From Engelhardtia mirabilis (GTDB lineage Bacteria; Planctomycetota; UBA1135; GCA-002686595), in the NCBI GenBank assembly GCA_007751255.1, contig CP036296.1:4712001-4776000 (forward strand): DNA of 64,000 nt, read 5' to 3'. The notes beneath the pieces were generated by a model, which was not told where the DNA came from, made no database searches, and saw only the letters and a list, made by a program, of their open reading frames with translations. Positions within the stretch are counted from its first letter, which is position 1, and each line of letters opens with the position of its first letter. Shown here in pieces: positions 37,757-46,219 of this stretch. A program made the position numbers and the translations under genes.

Positions 37757-39151
37757 ATGGGTGGTCGCAACGCTGATGGTCGCCCGAGGCTGTTCGGGAC
37801 CGACGGGATCCGTGGCCGCGCCGGCGAGGGCTGGCTGCGCGAGGATCGTGCCGCGGTGCTCGGTCGGGCCGTGGCCGCGGTGCTGGGCGAGTCCCTACCC
37901 GGCACGCCGCGCGCGCTGATCGGCCACGACGGCCGGCGCTCCGGGCCCGGCCTCCTGGCGGCGATCGGCCACGGCATGGCCGAAGCGGGATTCCATGTGG
38001 ACGGCGTCGGCCTGATCACGACTCCTGGGCTGGCGGTGCTGACCCGCGACGGCGACTACGCCGTCGGCGTGATGATCAGCGCCTCCCACAATCCGGCCCA
38101 CGACAACGGCATCAAGATCTTCGACGAACACGGGGGCAAGCTCGGCGACGACGTCGAGGACGCGATCCAGCGCTACGTCGAAGCCCACGGCGAGCCCGTG
38201 CGGGAACGACGGGGAGCGCGGCACGGCGAGGCCGTGCTCGAGTCGAAGTACGTCGAGTACCTGCTGCGGATCGCGTCGGACCTGGACCTGAGTGGTCTGC
38301 GGATCGTCCTGGACTGCGCCAACGGCGGCGGCAGCCACGTGGCGCCGCGGACCCTCGAGGCCCTGGGCGCCGACCTGACCCTGATCGCCGCCGATCCGGA
38401 CGGGGACAACATCAACCGCGACTGCGGATCGACCAAGCCCCAGGCCCTGCAGGCCGCGGTGATCGAGCTCGGCGCCGACCTGGGCGTGGCCCTGGACGGC
38501 GACGGCGACCGCTGCGTGCTGGTCGACGAGCGCGGTGAGCTGGTCGACGGCGACGCGATGCTGACGCTGCTCGCCATCGACGCCAAGCAACGCCGCCTGC
38601 TCACGGGCGACGCGATCGTGGCGACCGTGATGAGCAACAAGGGACTGCACAAGGCCCTTTCTGAAGCGGGCGTCGGCGTGCACACCGTGGGCGTCGGCGA
38701 CCGGCGCGTGGTCGAGGGTCTGCGCCAGCACGGCCTCAGCCTGGGCGGCGAGCAGTCCGGCCACGTCCTGTTCGAGGTCGATCAGGATCCCGGTGACCAG
38801 CGGCCCTCGGCCCTGATCGGCGACGGGACCCTGACGGCCCTGCGGGTGATGGCGGCCATGCGTCGCGCCGGTACGTCCCTTTCGACCCTGGCCGGCACCT
38901 TCCGGGCCTTCCCCCAGGTGCTCGTCAACCAGGTGGTGGCCGACAAGCCGCCCTTCGAGGAGCTGCCAGGGGTCCTGGACGAGGTGCGCCGGATCGAGAG
39001 CGAGTTGGGCGACGAGGGCCGCGTTCTGCTGCGCTACTCGGGCACCGAGTCCCTCGCTCGGGTGATGGTCGAGGGCCCCGATGAGGCGCTGATCCTGTCC
39101 TACGCCGACGGCCTGGCCGCGATCATCGCCGCTCGAATCGCGGACCGATGA
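37757..39151 (+). CDS. glmM: Phosphoglucosamine mutase
   Basis: 464 residues. It interconverts glucosamine 6- and 1-phosphate for UDP-GlcNAc, hence peptidoglycan and LPS. Visible: LFGTDGIRG near the N-terminus, phosphoserine loop GVMISASHNPAHDNGIKIF (Ser about 112), metal loop ALDGDGDRC, sugar-binding GEQSGHVLF and phosphate-binding RYSGTESLARVM near the C-terminus. The ATG directly follows the cdaA stop, so the two are co-translated, consistent with the known cdaA-cdaR-glmM arrangement in which CdaA/CdaR contact GlmM. Confidence 0.97.
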   Translation: MGGRNADGRPRLFGTDGIRGRAGEGWLREDRAAVLGRAVAAVLGESLPGTPRALIGHDGRRSGPGLLAAIGHGMAEAGFHVDGVGLITTPGLAVLTRDGDYAVGVMISASHNPAHDNGIKIFDEHGGKLGDDVEDAIQRYVEAHGEPVRERRGARHGEAVLESKYVEYLLRIASDLDLSGLRIVLDCANGGGSHVAPRTLEALGADLTLIAADPDGDNINRDCGSTKPQALQAAVIELGADLGVALDGDGDRCVLVDERGELVDGDAMLTLLAIDAKQRRLLTGDAIVATVMSNKGLHKALSEAGVGVHTVGVGDRRVVEGLRQHGLSLGGEQSGHVLFEVDQDPGDQRPSALIGDGTLTALRVMAAMRRAGTSLSTLAGTFRAFPQVLVNQVVADKPPFEELPGVLDEVRRIESELGDEGRVLLRYSGTESLARVMVEGPDEALILSYADGLAAIIAARIADR

Positions 39152-39909
39152 GCGGCCCGAACTTTGGGCCCGATGCGGGCTCGTCCATGGGTCGCTCGAG
39201 CGACCCACAGGGCGGCGACCCCGAGCTACTGATCGCATTCGAGACGTCGACCCGCGCCCCCAGCGTGGCCGTCGCACGCAGGGGCGGTGAGATCCACACT
39301 GCTTCGCTCGAGGGCCAGCGCGCCCATGCGCGCGACCTCTTGCCGACCCTGGCGCGGCTGCTCGAGTCCATCGACGCAAAGGTGGGCGATGTCACCGCCA
39401 TCGGCGTGGGCCTGGGCCCCGGGAGCTTCACCGGTCTGCGCGTGGGTCTCGCCACGGTGCTCGGTCTCGAGCGTGCCCTGGGAGTGCCCACGGTCGGCGT
39501 GGCGTCCATGGCCGCGGCGGTCTTCGACCACCTGGCACCCGGCGCCGTCGGCGGACAGCTACTCGATGCCCGCGGCGGTCGCGTCTACCTCGGTGCCTTC
39601 CGTCGTCAGGGTGACGGCTTGGCCACGGTGCAGGAGGTCTGCGCGCCGAAGCCGGCGGAGCTGCGGACGCTGCTCGCCGCCGAGCCCTGGTGCGCCACCG
39701 ATCCGCGGCCGACGCTGTTCATCGACGACGACGCGCGGCGCGCCGCCGGCGACGCACTCGGGGACGGCGAGTCGGGGCCCCGCGTCGCCACAGGAATCGC
39801 GCCACGCGCCGAAGCCGTCCTGAGACTCGCCCGCGACGAACTCGTCCGCGGGACCGCCGCTCCTGCTGGCAGTCTGCGGCCGCTGTACTTGGCTCGATTC
39901 GGCGAATAG
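39148..39909 (+). CDS. tsaB: tRNA threonylcarbamoyladenosine biosynthesis protein TsaB
   Basis: 253 residues. After a 25-residue Gly/Ser-rich leader come the ASKHA-type motifs LLIAFETSTRAPSVAVARR, the conserved IGVGLGPGSFTGLRVGLATVLGL and DARGGRVYLGAF. TsaB pairs with TsaD and TsaE to make t6A37 in ANN-decoding tRNAs. The ATG overlaps the glmM stop (ATGA). It is the last gene of the ftsH-folP-cdaA-glmM-tsaB run and ends before the bidirectional terminator at 40107. Confidence 0.93.
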   Translation: MSGPNFGPDAGSSMGRSSDPQGGDPELLIAFETSTRAPSVAVARRGGEIHTASLEGQRAHARDLLPTLARLLESIDAKVGDVTAIGVGLGPGSFTGLRVGLATVLGLERALGVPTVGVASMAAAVFDHLAPGAVGGQLLDARGGRVYLGAFRRQGDGLATVQEVCAPKPAELRTLLAAEPWCATDPRPTLFIDDDARRAAGDALGDGESGPRVATGIAPRAEAVLRLARDELVRGTAAPAGSLRPLYLARFGE

Positions 39910-40106
39910 ACGCCCAGGACAGGCCCGGTAGCCCTCGGACGCTGCGGGTGGAGATCCGTCGAGCCGTCCTGCGCGCAGCCTCGAATTCGCTCCGAACTCG
40001 GCCCCGAGCGAAACGCTGCCCAATCGGATCGGGGCCACGACGGTTGTTGCGAACGAAGGCCGCTGCCTACGAAGATTGCCGCGAACGAAGACTGCTGCGA
40101 AAGAAG

Positions 40107-40137
40107 AGAGCCCGCCACGCGATGCGCGGCGGGCTCT
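40107..40137. terminator. Bidirectional terminator between tsaB and the histone gene
   Basis: A perfect 10-bp stem agagcccgcc/ggcgggctct closes on an 11-nt loop that can itself pair partly. On the minus strand it is followed by CTCTTCTTTC, a good U-rich tail. On the plus strand the tail is weak (cttgattc). It can therefore serve the convergent tsaB and histone transcripts. Confidence 0.65.
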
Positions 40138-40234
40138 TGATTCACTGGCAACGGACGAACCCACTGAGGCTCGGACGTCTCCAGTCCACTCGCTCCGGAG
40201 CGCGCTCCCGAAGGTCCAGTACCCGAAGGTCCCG

Positions 40235-40304
40235 GCCCCGAGGGCACAGCCCCGAGGGCGCAGCGCCGAGGGCGCAGCCCCGAGGGCACAGCGCCGAAGG
40301 ACGG
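40235..40304. repeat. Tandem 14-bp repeats (about five units)
   Basis: Units such as gccccgagggcaca and gcgccgagggcgca follow head to tail from 40235 and decay at gcgccgaaggacgg (40291-40304), directly before the histone stop codon complement at 40306. Looser GAAGGTCC-type units precede them (40208-40234). They lie in the 3' untranslated region of the histone gene. Confidence 0.7.
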
Positions 40305-40305
40305 C

Positions 40306-40575
40306 CTACAGGTCGTGCGGACGGAGGGTCTTGCGACCGTTGTCGACAGCGCGCTGCTCGGCACCCGCGATCAGGCCGCGAACGGCCGCGTCGAGGGCGG
40401 CGTAGAACTCGCCGGAGACGTTGATACCAGCGGCCGCCTTGGTGCGGCTCTTGCTGATGATGAAGTCAGCGGCGGAGGCCTTCGTGCGGCGGCCGGCAGC
40501 CTTCTTGGTGGAGCGCTTGGCGCCGCGGGCCGGAGCCTTGCGGGCGACTTTTTTCTTGGCTTTCTTCTTGGCCAT
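40306..40575 (-). CDS. Bacterial histone-fold protein with lysine-rich N-terminal tail
   Basis: 89 residues. Residues 1-36 form a disordered basic tail (16 Lys/Arg in the first 32; KKKAKKK, KRSTKKAAGRR) like histone H1/Hc1 tails. Residues 37-89 match a histone fold: short helix 1 (ISKSRTKAAAG), loop INVSG, long helix 2 (EFYAALDAAVRGLIAGAEQRA) and loop 2 with GRKTLRPHDL, the same position and pattern as GRKTIKAEDI of archaeal histones. The chain ends right after this motif, so helix 3 is nearly absent, as in the short bacterial histones described from Bdellovibrio and Leptospira. It probably binds and bends or coats DNA as a dimer. It is monocistronic and convergent to tsaB. Confidence 0.8.
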   Translation of the reverse strand: MAKKKAKKKVARKAPARGAKRSTKKAAGRRTKASAADFIISKSRTKAAAGINVSGEFYAALDAAVRGLIAGAEQRAVDNGRKTLRPHDL

Positions 40576-40939
40576 GATCGATCTGATGATTTTCGCAGCG
40601 AGTTGCCCTCGAGGGCGATTCGGCCTGTCCCGTCGGCAAGCTCAATGAGGTTGCGTCCGGGGCGTGTCGTCCACGAGGGACGTTCACGAGGGTCGTCGGC
40701 GAGTCGGCGTCGAGGGGGGATGCTGCGAGTGGTGTCGGACGAGAGAAGTGATGAGGCTGCCCTCGAACCGTATGACGCGCCCAGAGAATGGGAGTCCGCA
40801 CAGGCGATGTCAACGACGCTATTTGGCGGCTCCCCTCCGAATTCGCCCTTTCCCGCCCCGTCGTTCCGGTCGCGGTACCCGCGGCGCCCGCCCCTTTGAC
40901 GATCGGCGCTGACTGCATGCCTGGTCGCCGACCAGGAGC
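40576..40939. other. Divergent intergenic region between histone and alr genes
   Basis: 364 bp without a supported gene. The histone start is preceded by an AT-richer run (gaaaatcatcagatcg on the minus strand) and no Shine-Dalgarno. Near alr lies the small inverted repeat at 40921-40935. Confidence 0.5.
40921..40935. promoter_or_regulatory. Inverted repeat just upstream of the alr -10 box
   Basis: ctggtc-gcc-gaccag is a perfect 6-bp dyad ending 4 nt before the TACCCT box. Its position would suit an operator, but it is short and could be chance. Confidence 0.25.
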
Positions 40940-40945
40940 TACCCT
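40940..40945 (+). promoter_or_regulatory. -10-like box TACCCT upstream of alr
   Basis: It ends 6 nt before the GTG at 40952 and abuts another GTG at 40946. The spacing seen at other genes of this window favours 40952 as the start. Confidence 0.4.
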
Positions 40946-40951
40946 GTGGCG

Positions 40952-42202
40952 GTGAACGTCCCCCGCGTCTGGGCCGAGATCGACCTCGCGGCTCTCGAGC
41001 ACAACCTGCGCGCGATCCGCGCGCGGATCGGACCCGCGGTGGAGCTGATCCTGGTGGTCAAGGCCGATGCCTATGGCCACGGCGCCGTCGCCATCGCGCG
41101 GCGAGCGGCGGCCCTGGGCGTGATCGCCTTCGGCGTGGGAACGGTCGAGGAGGCCCTCGAACTGGGCGCTGCGGGCATCCGCGGACGAATGATCGTCCTG
41201 GGGACGATCGTCGACGAGGAGGCCGAACCGGCCCTGCGGGGCGGGGTCGAGTTGGGTGTTCACTCCGCCGATCGCGTGCGAATGCTTTCGGCCCTGGCGG
41301 TGAAGCTGGGACTCACCGCACGGGTGCACCTCAACGTCGACACCGGCATGGGGCGCCTGGGCTCCGGGCCCGCGCGGGCCCTCGAGTTGCTCGAGGAGAT
41401 CCACGCCAGCCCCGGCCTCGAGCTCGCCGGCAGCATGACCCACGTGGCCTCCTCGCGGGGCGCGGACGACCCCGGTACAGCGGCGCAACTGCGCTCCTTC
41501 GACCAGTACCTCGGGCCCGCGCGCGAACGCGGCCTCTTGCGCGGTTGGACCCACGTGGCCAACTCGGCCTGCATCTTCACCGGACTCGAACCGCGCTTCG
41601 ACGCCGTGCGGCCCGGGATCGCCGCCCTGGGCATGCTTCCGGCGGAGATGGGCGTGATTCCCGCCGGGGGCGGCCGCCTCGAGGCCCTGCGCCCGGTGCT
41701 CTCGCTGCGCAGCCAGGTGGTGTTCTTCAAGGACGTCGAACCGGGCACGCCGATCGGCTACGGCGGCACCTGGAGGGCCACGCGGCGCTCGCGCATCGCG
41801 ACCCTGCCGGTGGGCTACAACGACGGTGTGCCGTGGCGACTGGGCAACCGCGGACGGGCCCTGATCCGCGGCTGCGAGGTGCCCATCGTCGGTCGCGTCT
41901 CGATGGACTACACCACCATCGACATCACCGACGCACCCGGCGCTGACGTCGGCGACGTGGTGACCCTGATCGGACGCGACGGCGAGCGCGAGCTCTCGGC
42001 CAGTTGCCTCGCCGACGAGGCCGGCACGATCCCCTACGAGATCACCTGCTCGATCGGTCGGCGGGTGCCGCGCATGATCGTGGAGGGCGACGCGCGTCCA
42101 TTCGCGGGCCGTTCGGCCAGCAGCGCGGACCAGGATCCCTCCAACGCGGATCGGAGCGGCGCGGCCGCCGAATCGACAGTTGCACCGGGGGCGACGCCGT
42201 GA
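40952..42202 (+). CDS. alr: Alanine racemase
   Basis: 416 residues; fold-type III PLP enzyme making D-alanine for peptidoglycan. PLP-Lys lies in LILVVKADAYGHGA (Lys about 37), the glycine-rich and dimer region follow (HLNVDTGMGRLG), and the catalytic Tyr sits in PIGYGGTWRATRRSRIATLPVGYNDG. Then come VPIVGRVSMDYTTIDIT and VTLIGRDGE. A poorly conserved Ala/Ser-rich tail of about 35 residues extends past the usual C-terminus. A GTG at 40946 would add two residues. Its stop overlaps the start of the AsmA-like gene (GTGA). Confidence 0.96.
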   Translation: MNVPRVWAEIDLAALEHNLRAIRARIGPAVELILVVKADAYGHGAVAIARRAAALGVIAFGVGTVEEALELGAAGIRGRMIVLGTIVDEEAEPALRGGVELGVHSADRVRMLSALAVKLGLTARVHLNVDTGMGRLGSGPARALELLEEIHASPGLELAGSMTHVASSRGADDPGTAAQLRSFDQYLGPARERGLLRGWTHVANSACIFTGLEPRFDAVRPGIAALGMLPAEMGVIPAGGGRLEALRPVLSLRSQVVFFKDVEPGTPIGYGGTWRATRRSRIATLPVGYNDGVPWRLGNRGRALIRGCEVPIVGRVSMDYTTIDITDAPGADVGDVVTLIGRDGERELSASCLADEAGTIPYEITCSIGRRVPRMIVEGDARPFAGRSASSADQDPSNADRSGAAAESTVAPGATP

Positions 42203-45200
42203 GGCGAATCCTGCGCCTGCTCGAGATCGCCGTCTTCGTCGGCTGCGTCGTGTTGGTGGTTGGAACCCTGGCCCTGTTCCCGTTGGAGCGCAGCGGAGCC
42301 CTTCGCGACGCGCTCCAGGCGGAGCTCGATGCCGTGCTCGGCGAGGGCGCCCACATCGGCTCGGTGCGCTTCCACTGGAGCGATCCCGGCCTGCGGCTGC
42401 GCGATCTGACCATCGCCAGCATCCCGGACGAGAACGGCGGCGAGACGATCGAGTTGATCCGCCTGGACGAGGTGCGCGTGCAGCTCGGACTCTTCCCCCC
42501 GCGGGTGCGGCGCGTGGCCGTGCTCGGCGGCGTCGTTGCGGCGGGGCCGGCCCTGGGCCAACGGGCCTTGGCCCTCGACGCGAGCATCGGCCGGAATGAG
42601 GCCGACGAGGATCCCGGAGCCGAGCGCGCCGCCTGGTTCGCCGAGGATCTGCCGCAGATCCTGGTGCGCGACCTCGAGGTCCTGGTGGCCCTCGACCCGT
42701 CCGCGCCGGCCCGCCCCCTGGGCCGCGTCGAGCTGCGCGTCGAACCGACGGCCGGTGGCACGCCGAGCGTCGAGGGCAGCATCACGCCTCGCTTGGGACC
42801 TCCGGATTCGCCCGGCGCACCGGTGCGTTTCGTCGGGGGCGTCGACGACAGGGGCGAACTCGTCATCTCGACCGCGGCCACAGCCGTGCCGATCGCGACC
42901 GCTGCACTCCCGGACCAACTGCGCGCCGGAGCCGAAGCCCTGGGCGCATGGATCGCCGCGGTGGACCTCGAGGGCAGCGCCCACTTCGAACCGGGGGCCC
43001 TGATCCCCGCCCGCACCGAGCTGCGCGCGCGCGCCTCGGGGCTGCGCGGCGAGGCCGTCGACTCCGGCCACCTGCCCGAGGGCGCGCAGGTCGATCTGCA
43101 AGCTCGGTTGTTGGCGCCGTCCGACGGCGAGTTGCTCTGGGCTCGGGACCTGGGCTGCCTGAGCGAGCTGCGCTGCGAGTGGCGCGGAGCGCAGATCCTG
43201 GTCCGCGGCGCCCTGGGCGCCGATGCCCCCCCGGGCATTGCCGCGATGCTCCAACTCGACGCCGACCAACTTCCGATCGGACGCGGCGCCCAGACCCAGG
43301 CCCTCAGCTACCTGGAGTCGGCACCCTACGTGGCGGAGGAGATCGAGCGGGTCTTCGCAGCCCTCGACCCCCGCGGCACCCTCGACCTGCGCGCGGCAAT
43401 GATCCTCGACCGGCGCAACGATCCGGATCTGCCGGTCGAGCCGCGCGTCGTGCTCGTGGCCGATCCCGCCGGCGACGCGCAGCTCGCCTACCGCGGCTTC
43501 GAGGACCAGATGGGCGCGCGCCACGGCTTCCCGATCCGCGCCAGCGAGATCCACGGCCGGGCGATCCACCTGCACGATCCGCTGCGCTCGCCCAACGACG
43601 TGACGGCTCTGATCGGGCTCCGAGCCAACCATCCCAGCGGCACGGTGACCGCCGACCTCGGCATCGTCGGGTCGACGCCCGACACGGGGCCTTGGCCTCG
43701 GGTTCTGTTGGACCTGCGCGTGCCGCGGATCGACGTGCCGACCGACATGGTCAGGGGCGTCGAAGGGCTGGGGCTCGAGTTCGACCTGACCGAGGTCTTC
43801 GCTCCCCGCGCCGGCACCGCCATCGGGCGCTTGCAGTTGGACCAGCCCCACGAGCGGGTGCCGCCGGTGATGGCCATCGACCTGGAGGTCCAGGGCGCCG
43901 CCGCCACCTGGGACGTCTTCCCCGCTCCCCTGGACCAGGTCGACGGCAGCCTGCACCTGCGTTGGAGCGGCGAGACCGTGGTCGCCCAGGGGACCGAGGA
44001 GGACGAGCGGCCCTTGAGTCGCCGAGCCTTCGGCCTGGGCTTCGCCTTCGAGGCGCGCGCCGCCGATGGCTCGTCGATCGACATCGCCGGCGCACTGCGG
44101 GATCCCGAGCTGGCCCAGCTCGAGTCGCCCCTGCGCTACCCGCCGGGTCAGTTCGCCATGCTGCGGACTGCCGCGGTCAGCCTGCGCGGTGTGATGGCGG
44201 GCGGACCGGTGGTCGACGTCGCGCGTCAGAAGTTCCCGGAGCTGGCCGAACTCCTGGACCAGGTCGTCGCCGAGGGCGCCGCGACGGTGCACCTGAGTCA
44301 TGGGATCGTCGATCGGTCCGGACCTGCGCGGACCTCGATCGAGGTCCTGCCCGACGGGCTGCGCGCGGCTCCACAGGGACTGCTGATCGACGAGCTCGAG
44401 GGTTGGGTCCGGGTCGTGGCCGAGAATCCACCGCCCGCCGCCGTGGCCGTCGCCAGCGGCGATTCGATCGAGGGCGAGACGGCGGCCGCGGACGCGGCGC
44501 CGCGTCCCATGGTCTACGCCGGCTTGGACGCGCAGCTGATCGCTGTGGGACCTGCGGCCGAAGCCCTGGCGAGTGCGGTGCCGATCGCACTGGACCTGCG
44601 CCCCGCCGCGGCGGGCCTGCACGCCGCGGGCCTGGAGCTCGACGATCGCACTCTGTTGGATCAACTCGCGCGGTCGGGCGGCGCCGCTGTGGCCGAAGCG
44701 CTCCTCGCCGCGCGGGCCCGAGGTCCCGTCGACGTCAACGCCGCCGTGCGCTTGGGCGTCGAGGGCGAGACCTTCGGCGACCCCCGCGCGGCCCTGCACC
44801 TGCGCGACGACCGCTTCACGATCGGCGGCCTCGAGGCCAAGACCCTGCGCGGGACCCTGCGCACGGACGGCTCGCGGGTCGACGCACCGTGGATCCGGGG
44901 CGAGGTCGGCGGCGTCGCGATCGAGCTGCGCGACGGCCTGGCCGGAACCGCGGCCGACCTCGTGCGCAGTGACCCGGGCGCGGCGGAGCTGTTGCGCTAC
45001 GCGGACCCCGAGGGCCTGGCCGAGTACGCCTTCGGCGGCAACCTCAGCTTCGACGACGCCGAGCTGTCGCCGCGCATCCTGGCCGACTACGGGTGGGGCG
45101 AGCCCGTCACCGACCCGGTCCTGCGCGCTCCCTGGGAGCGGTCGATCGCCCCTCCCGCGTGGCAGCTGCGACTGGACGCCGAACGCGCCCGGTTCGTCGC

Positions 45201-46146
45201 GGCCCTGCCCCGGGACCGCGAACCGTCGGTGGCCGTCGCCGGTCGCTTCGTGCCCCACGACGTGCGCGTGGGCGTCGGGCTGCCCCTCACGATCTCGAGC
45301 GCCGAGCTGGTCGTGCCCCACGCGGTGATCGAAGGCGGGCGCATGCGCGCCCTGGCCGAACTCAGCGAGGCCTACGGCCGCCTGGGAAGCTGGTCCCTGG
45401 CAGGGCTCTCATCGACCGTCAGCTACGTGGAGGGGCGCCTGACCCTCGACGGCTTGCAGGGTGGCTTCGCCGGCGGCCTCGTGGGCTCTCCCGACGCCCT
45501 CGCGCCCGAGGCCCTGCCCGGCGGTCGGGCCTTCTCGATCGAGCTCGGCGAACCCCACCGCTTCGACCTGGCCCTGGGCTTCACCGAGCTCGACGTGCGT
45601 CAACTGCTCGAGAGCGCCCTCGCCGGCGGTGGTGCGGACCGCGGCAAGCTGCGCGGCTACCTGCGCCTGACCGGCGACCCGGGCGACCCCATGGGCCTGG
45701 AGGGCAACGGCTTCGTCGCCCTCGAGGACGCGCGCCTGTGGTCGATCCCCGTGGTCCGGGAGGTCTTCTCGCAGCTCGGCTTCGAGAACACCGGGACCTT
45801 CGACTGGATGCGCACGCGCCTGGCCCTGCGCGACGGGGAGCTGCGGATGACCGACGCCGTGGCCCACAGCCCGCTGCTCAAGTTGGTCGGCGAGGGCACT
45901 CTCGGCCTGGATGGTCGCCTCGAACACGAATTCGACATCAACTACAGCCTGTTCGACGGCCTGGGGGTGATCGCGCGGGTCTTCTATTGGTTCCAAAGCC
46001 GCGTGGTGCGCCTGAAGGTGCGCGGCGAGATGACCCGCCCGCGGGTGATCGTGACCAACCCGATCATCGACCTCTTCGGGCTCTCCGCCCGCCAGCCCCC
46101 GCGGCTGCCCTTCCCGTCGATGGCGGACGTCCCCGAGCGGTTCTGA
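42199..46146 (+). CDS. Large AsmA/YhdP-like envelope protein
   Basis: 1315 residues from a GTG overlapping the alr stop. One N-terminal transmembrane helix (about 7-30, LLEIAVFVGCVVLVVGTLALF) is followed by a very long beta-strand-rich periplasmic part with repeating LDLR/VDL patterns. The C-terminal region is typical AsmA_2: GNGFVALEDARLWSIPVVREVF, FDWMRTRLALRDGELRMTDAVA, LVGEGTLGLDGRLEHEFDI and VRLKVRGEMTRPRVIVTNPI. Such RBG-like proteins form grooves that carry phospholipids between inner and outer membrane. The exact subfamily is not certain. A 73-bp gap with its own TAGACT box separates it from manC. Confidence 0.8.
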   Translation: MRRILRLLEIAVFVGCVVLVVGTLALFPLERSGALRDALQAELDAVLGEGAHIGSVRFHWSDPGLRLRDLTIASIPDENGGETIELIRLDEVRVQLGLFPPRVRRVAVLGGVVAAGPALGQRALALDASIGRNEADEDPGAERAAWFAEDLPQILVRDLEVLVALDPSAPARPLGRVELRVEPTAGGTPSVEGSITPRLGPPDSPGAPVRFVGGVDDRGELVISTAATAVPIATAALPDQLRAGAEALGAWIAAVDLEGSAHFEPGALIPARTELRARASGLRGEAVDSGHLPEGAQVDLQARLLAPSDGELLWARDLGCLSELRCEWRGAQILVRGALGADAPPGIAAMLQLDADQLPIGRGAQTQALSYLESAPYVAEEIERVFAALDPRGTLDLRAAMILDRRNDPDLPVEPRVVLVADPAGDAQLAYRGFEDQMGARHGFPIRASEIHGRAIHLHDPLRSPNDVTALIGLRANHPSGTVTADLGIVGSTPDTGPWPRVLLDLRVPRIDVPTDMVRGVEGLGLEFDLTEVFAPRAGTAIGRLQLDQPHERVPPVMAIDLEVQGAAATWDVFPAPLDQVDGSLHLRWSGETVVAQGTEEDERPLSRRAFGLGFAFEARAADGSSIDIAGALRDPELAQLESPLRYPPGQFAMLRTAAVSLRGVMAGGPVVDVARQKFPELAELLDQVVAEGAATVHLSHGIVDRSGPARTSIEVLPDGLRAAPQGLLIDELEGWVRVVAENPPPAAVAVASGDSIEGETAAADAAPRPMVYAGLDAQLIAVGPAAEALASAVPIALDLRPAAAGLHAAGLELDDRTLLDQLARSGGAAVAEALLAARARGPVDVNAAVRLGVEGETFGDPRAALHLRDDRFTIGGLEAKTLRGTLRTDGSRVDAPWIRGEVGGVAIELRDGLAGTAADLVRSDPGAAELLRYADPEGLAEYAFGGNLSFDDAELSPRILADYGWGEPVTDPVLRAPWERSIAPPAWQLRLDAERARFVAALPRDREPSVAVAGRFVPHDVRVGVGLPLTISSAELVVPHAVIEGGRMRALAELSEAYGRLGSWSLAGLSSTVSYVEGRLTLDGLQGGFAGGLVGSPDALAPEALPGGRAFSIELGEPHRFDLALGFTELDVRQLLESALAGGGADRGKLRGYLRLTGDPGDPMGLEGNGFVALEDARLWSIPVVREVFSQLGFENTGTFDWMRTRLALRDGELRMTDAVAHSPLLKLVGEGTLGLDGRLEHEFDINYSLFDGLGVIARVFYWFQSRVVRLKVRGEMTRPRVIVTNPIIDLFGLSARQPPRLPFPSMADVPERF

Positions 46147-46190
46147 CGCCGTCGCCGGTCTCGGAGCGGCGGTGCGCCGGGGCAGCCCGT

Positions 46191-46196
46191 TAGACT
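46191..46196 (+). promoter_or_regulatory. -10-like box TAGACT upstream of manC
   Basis: It ends 23 nt before the ATG at 46220, giving a short leader of about 15 nt. No convincing -35 is seen. Confidence 0.45.
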
Positions 46197-46219
46197 GCGG
46201 CGCCCTGGCCACGCTCCCC

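Noticed and set aside
40235-40304. Possible CRISPR-like array
   Set aside because: The 14-bp units are directly adjacent with no unique spacers and no cas genes are present. It is a simple tandem repeat.
42034-45321. 1095-codon minus-strand frame opposite alr and the AsmA-like gene
   Set aside because: Low-complexity antisense translation; the plus-strand gene is coupled to alr and has a typical AsmA C-terminus.
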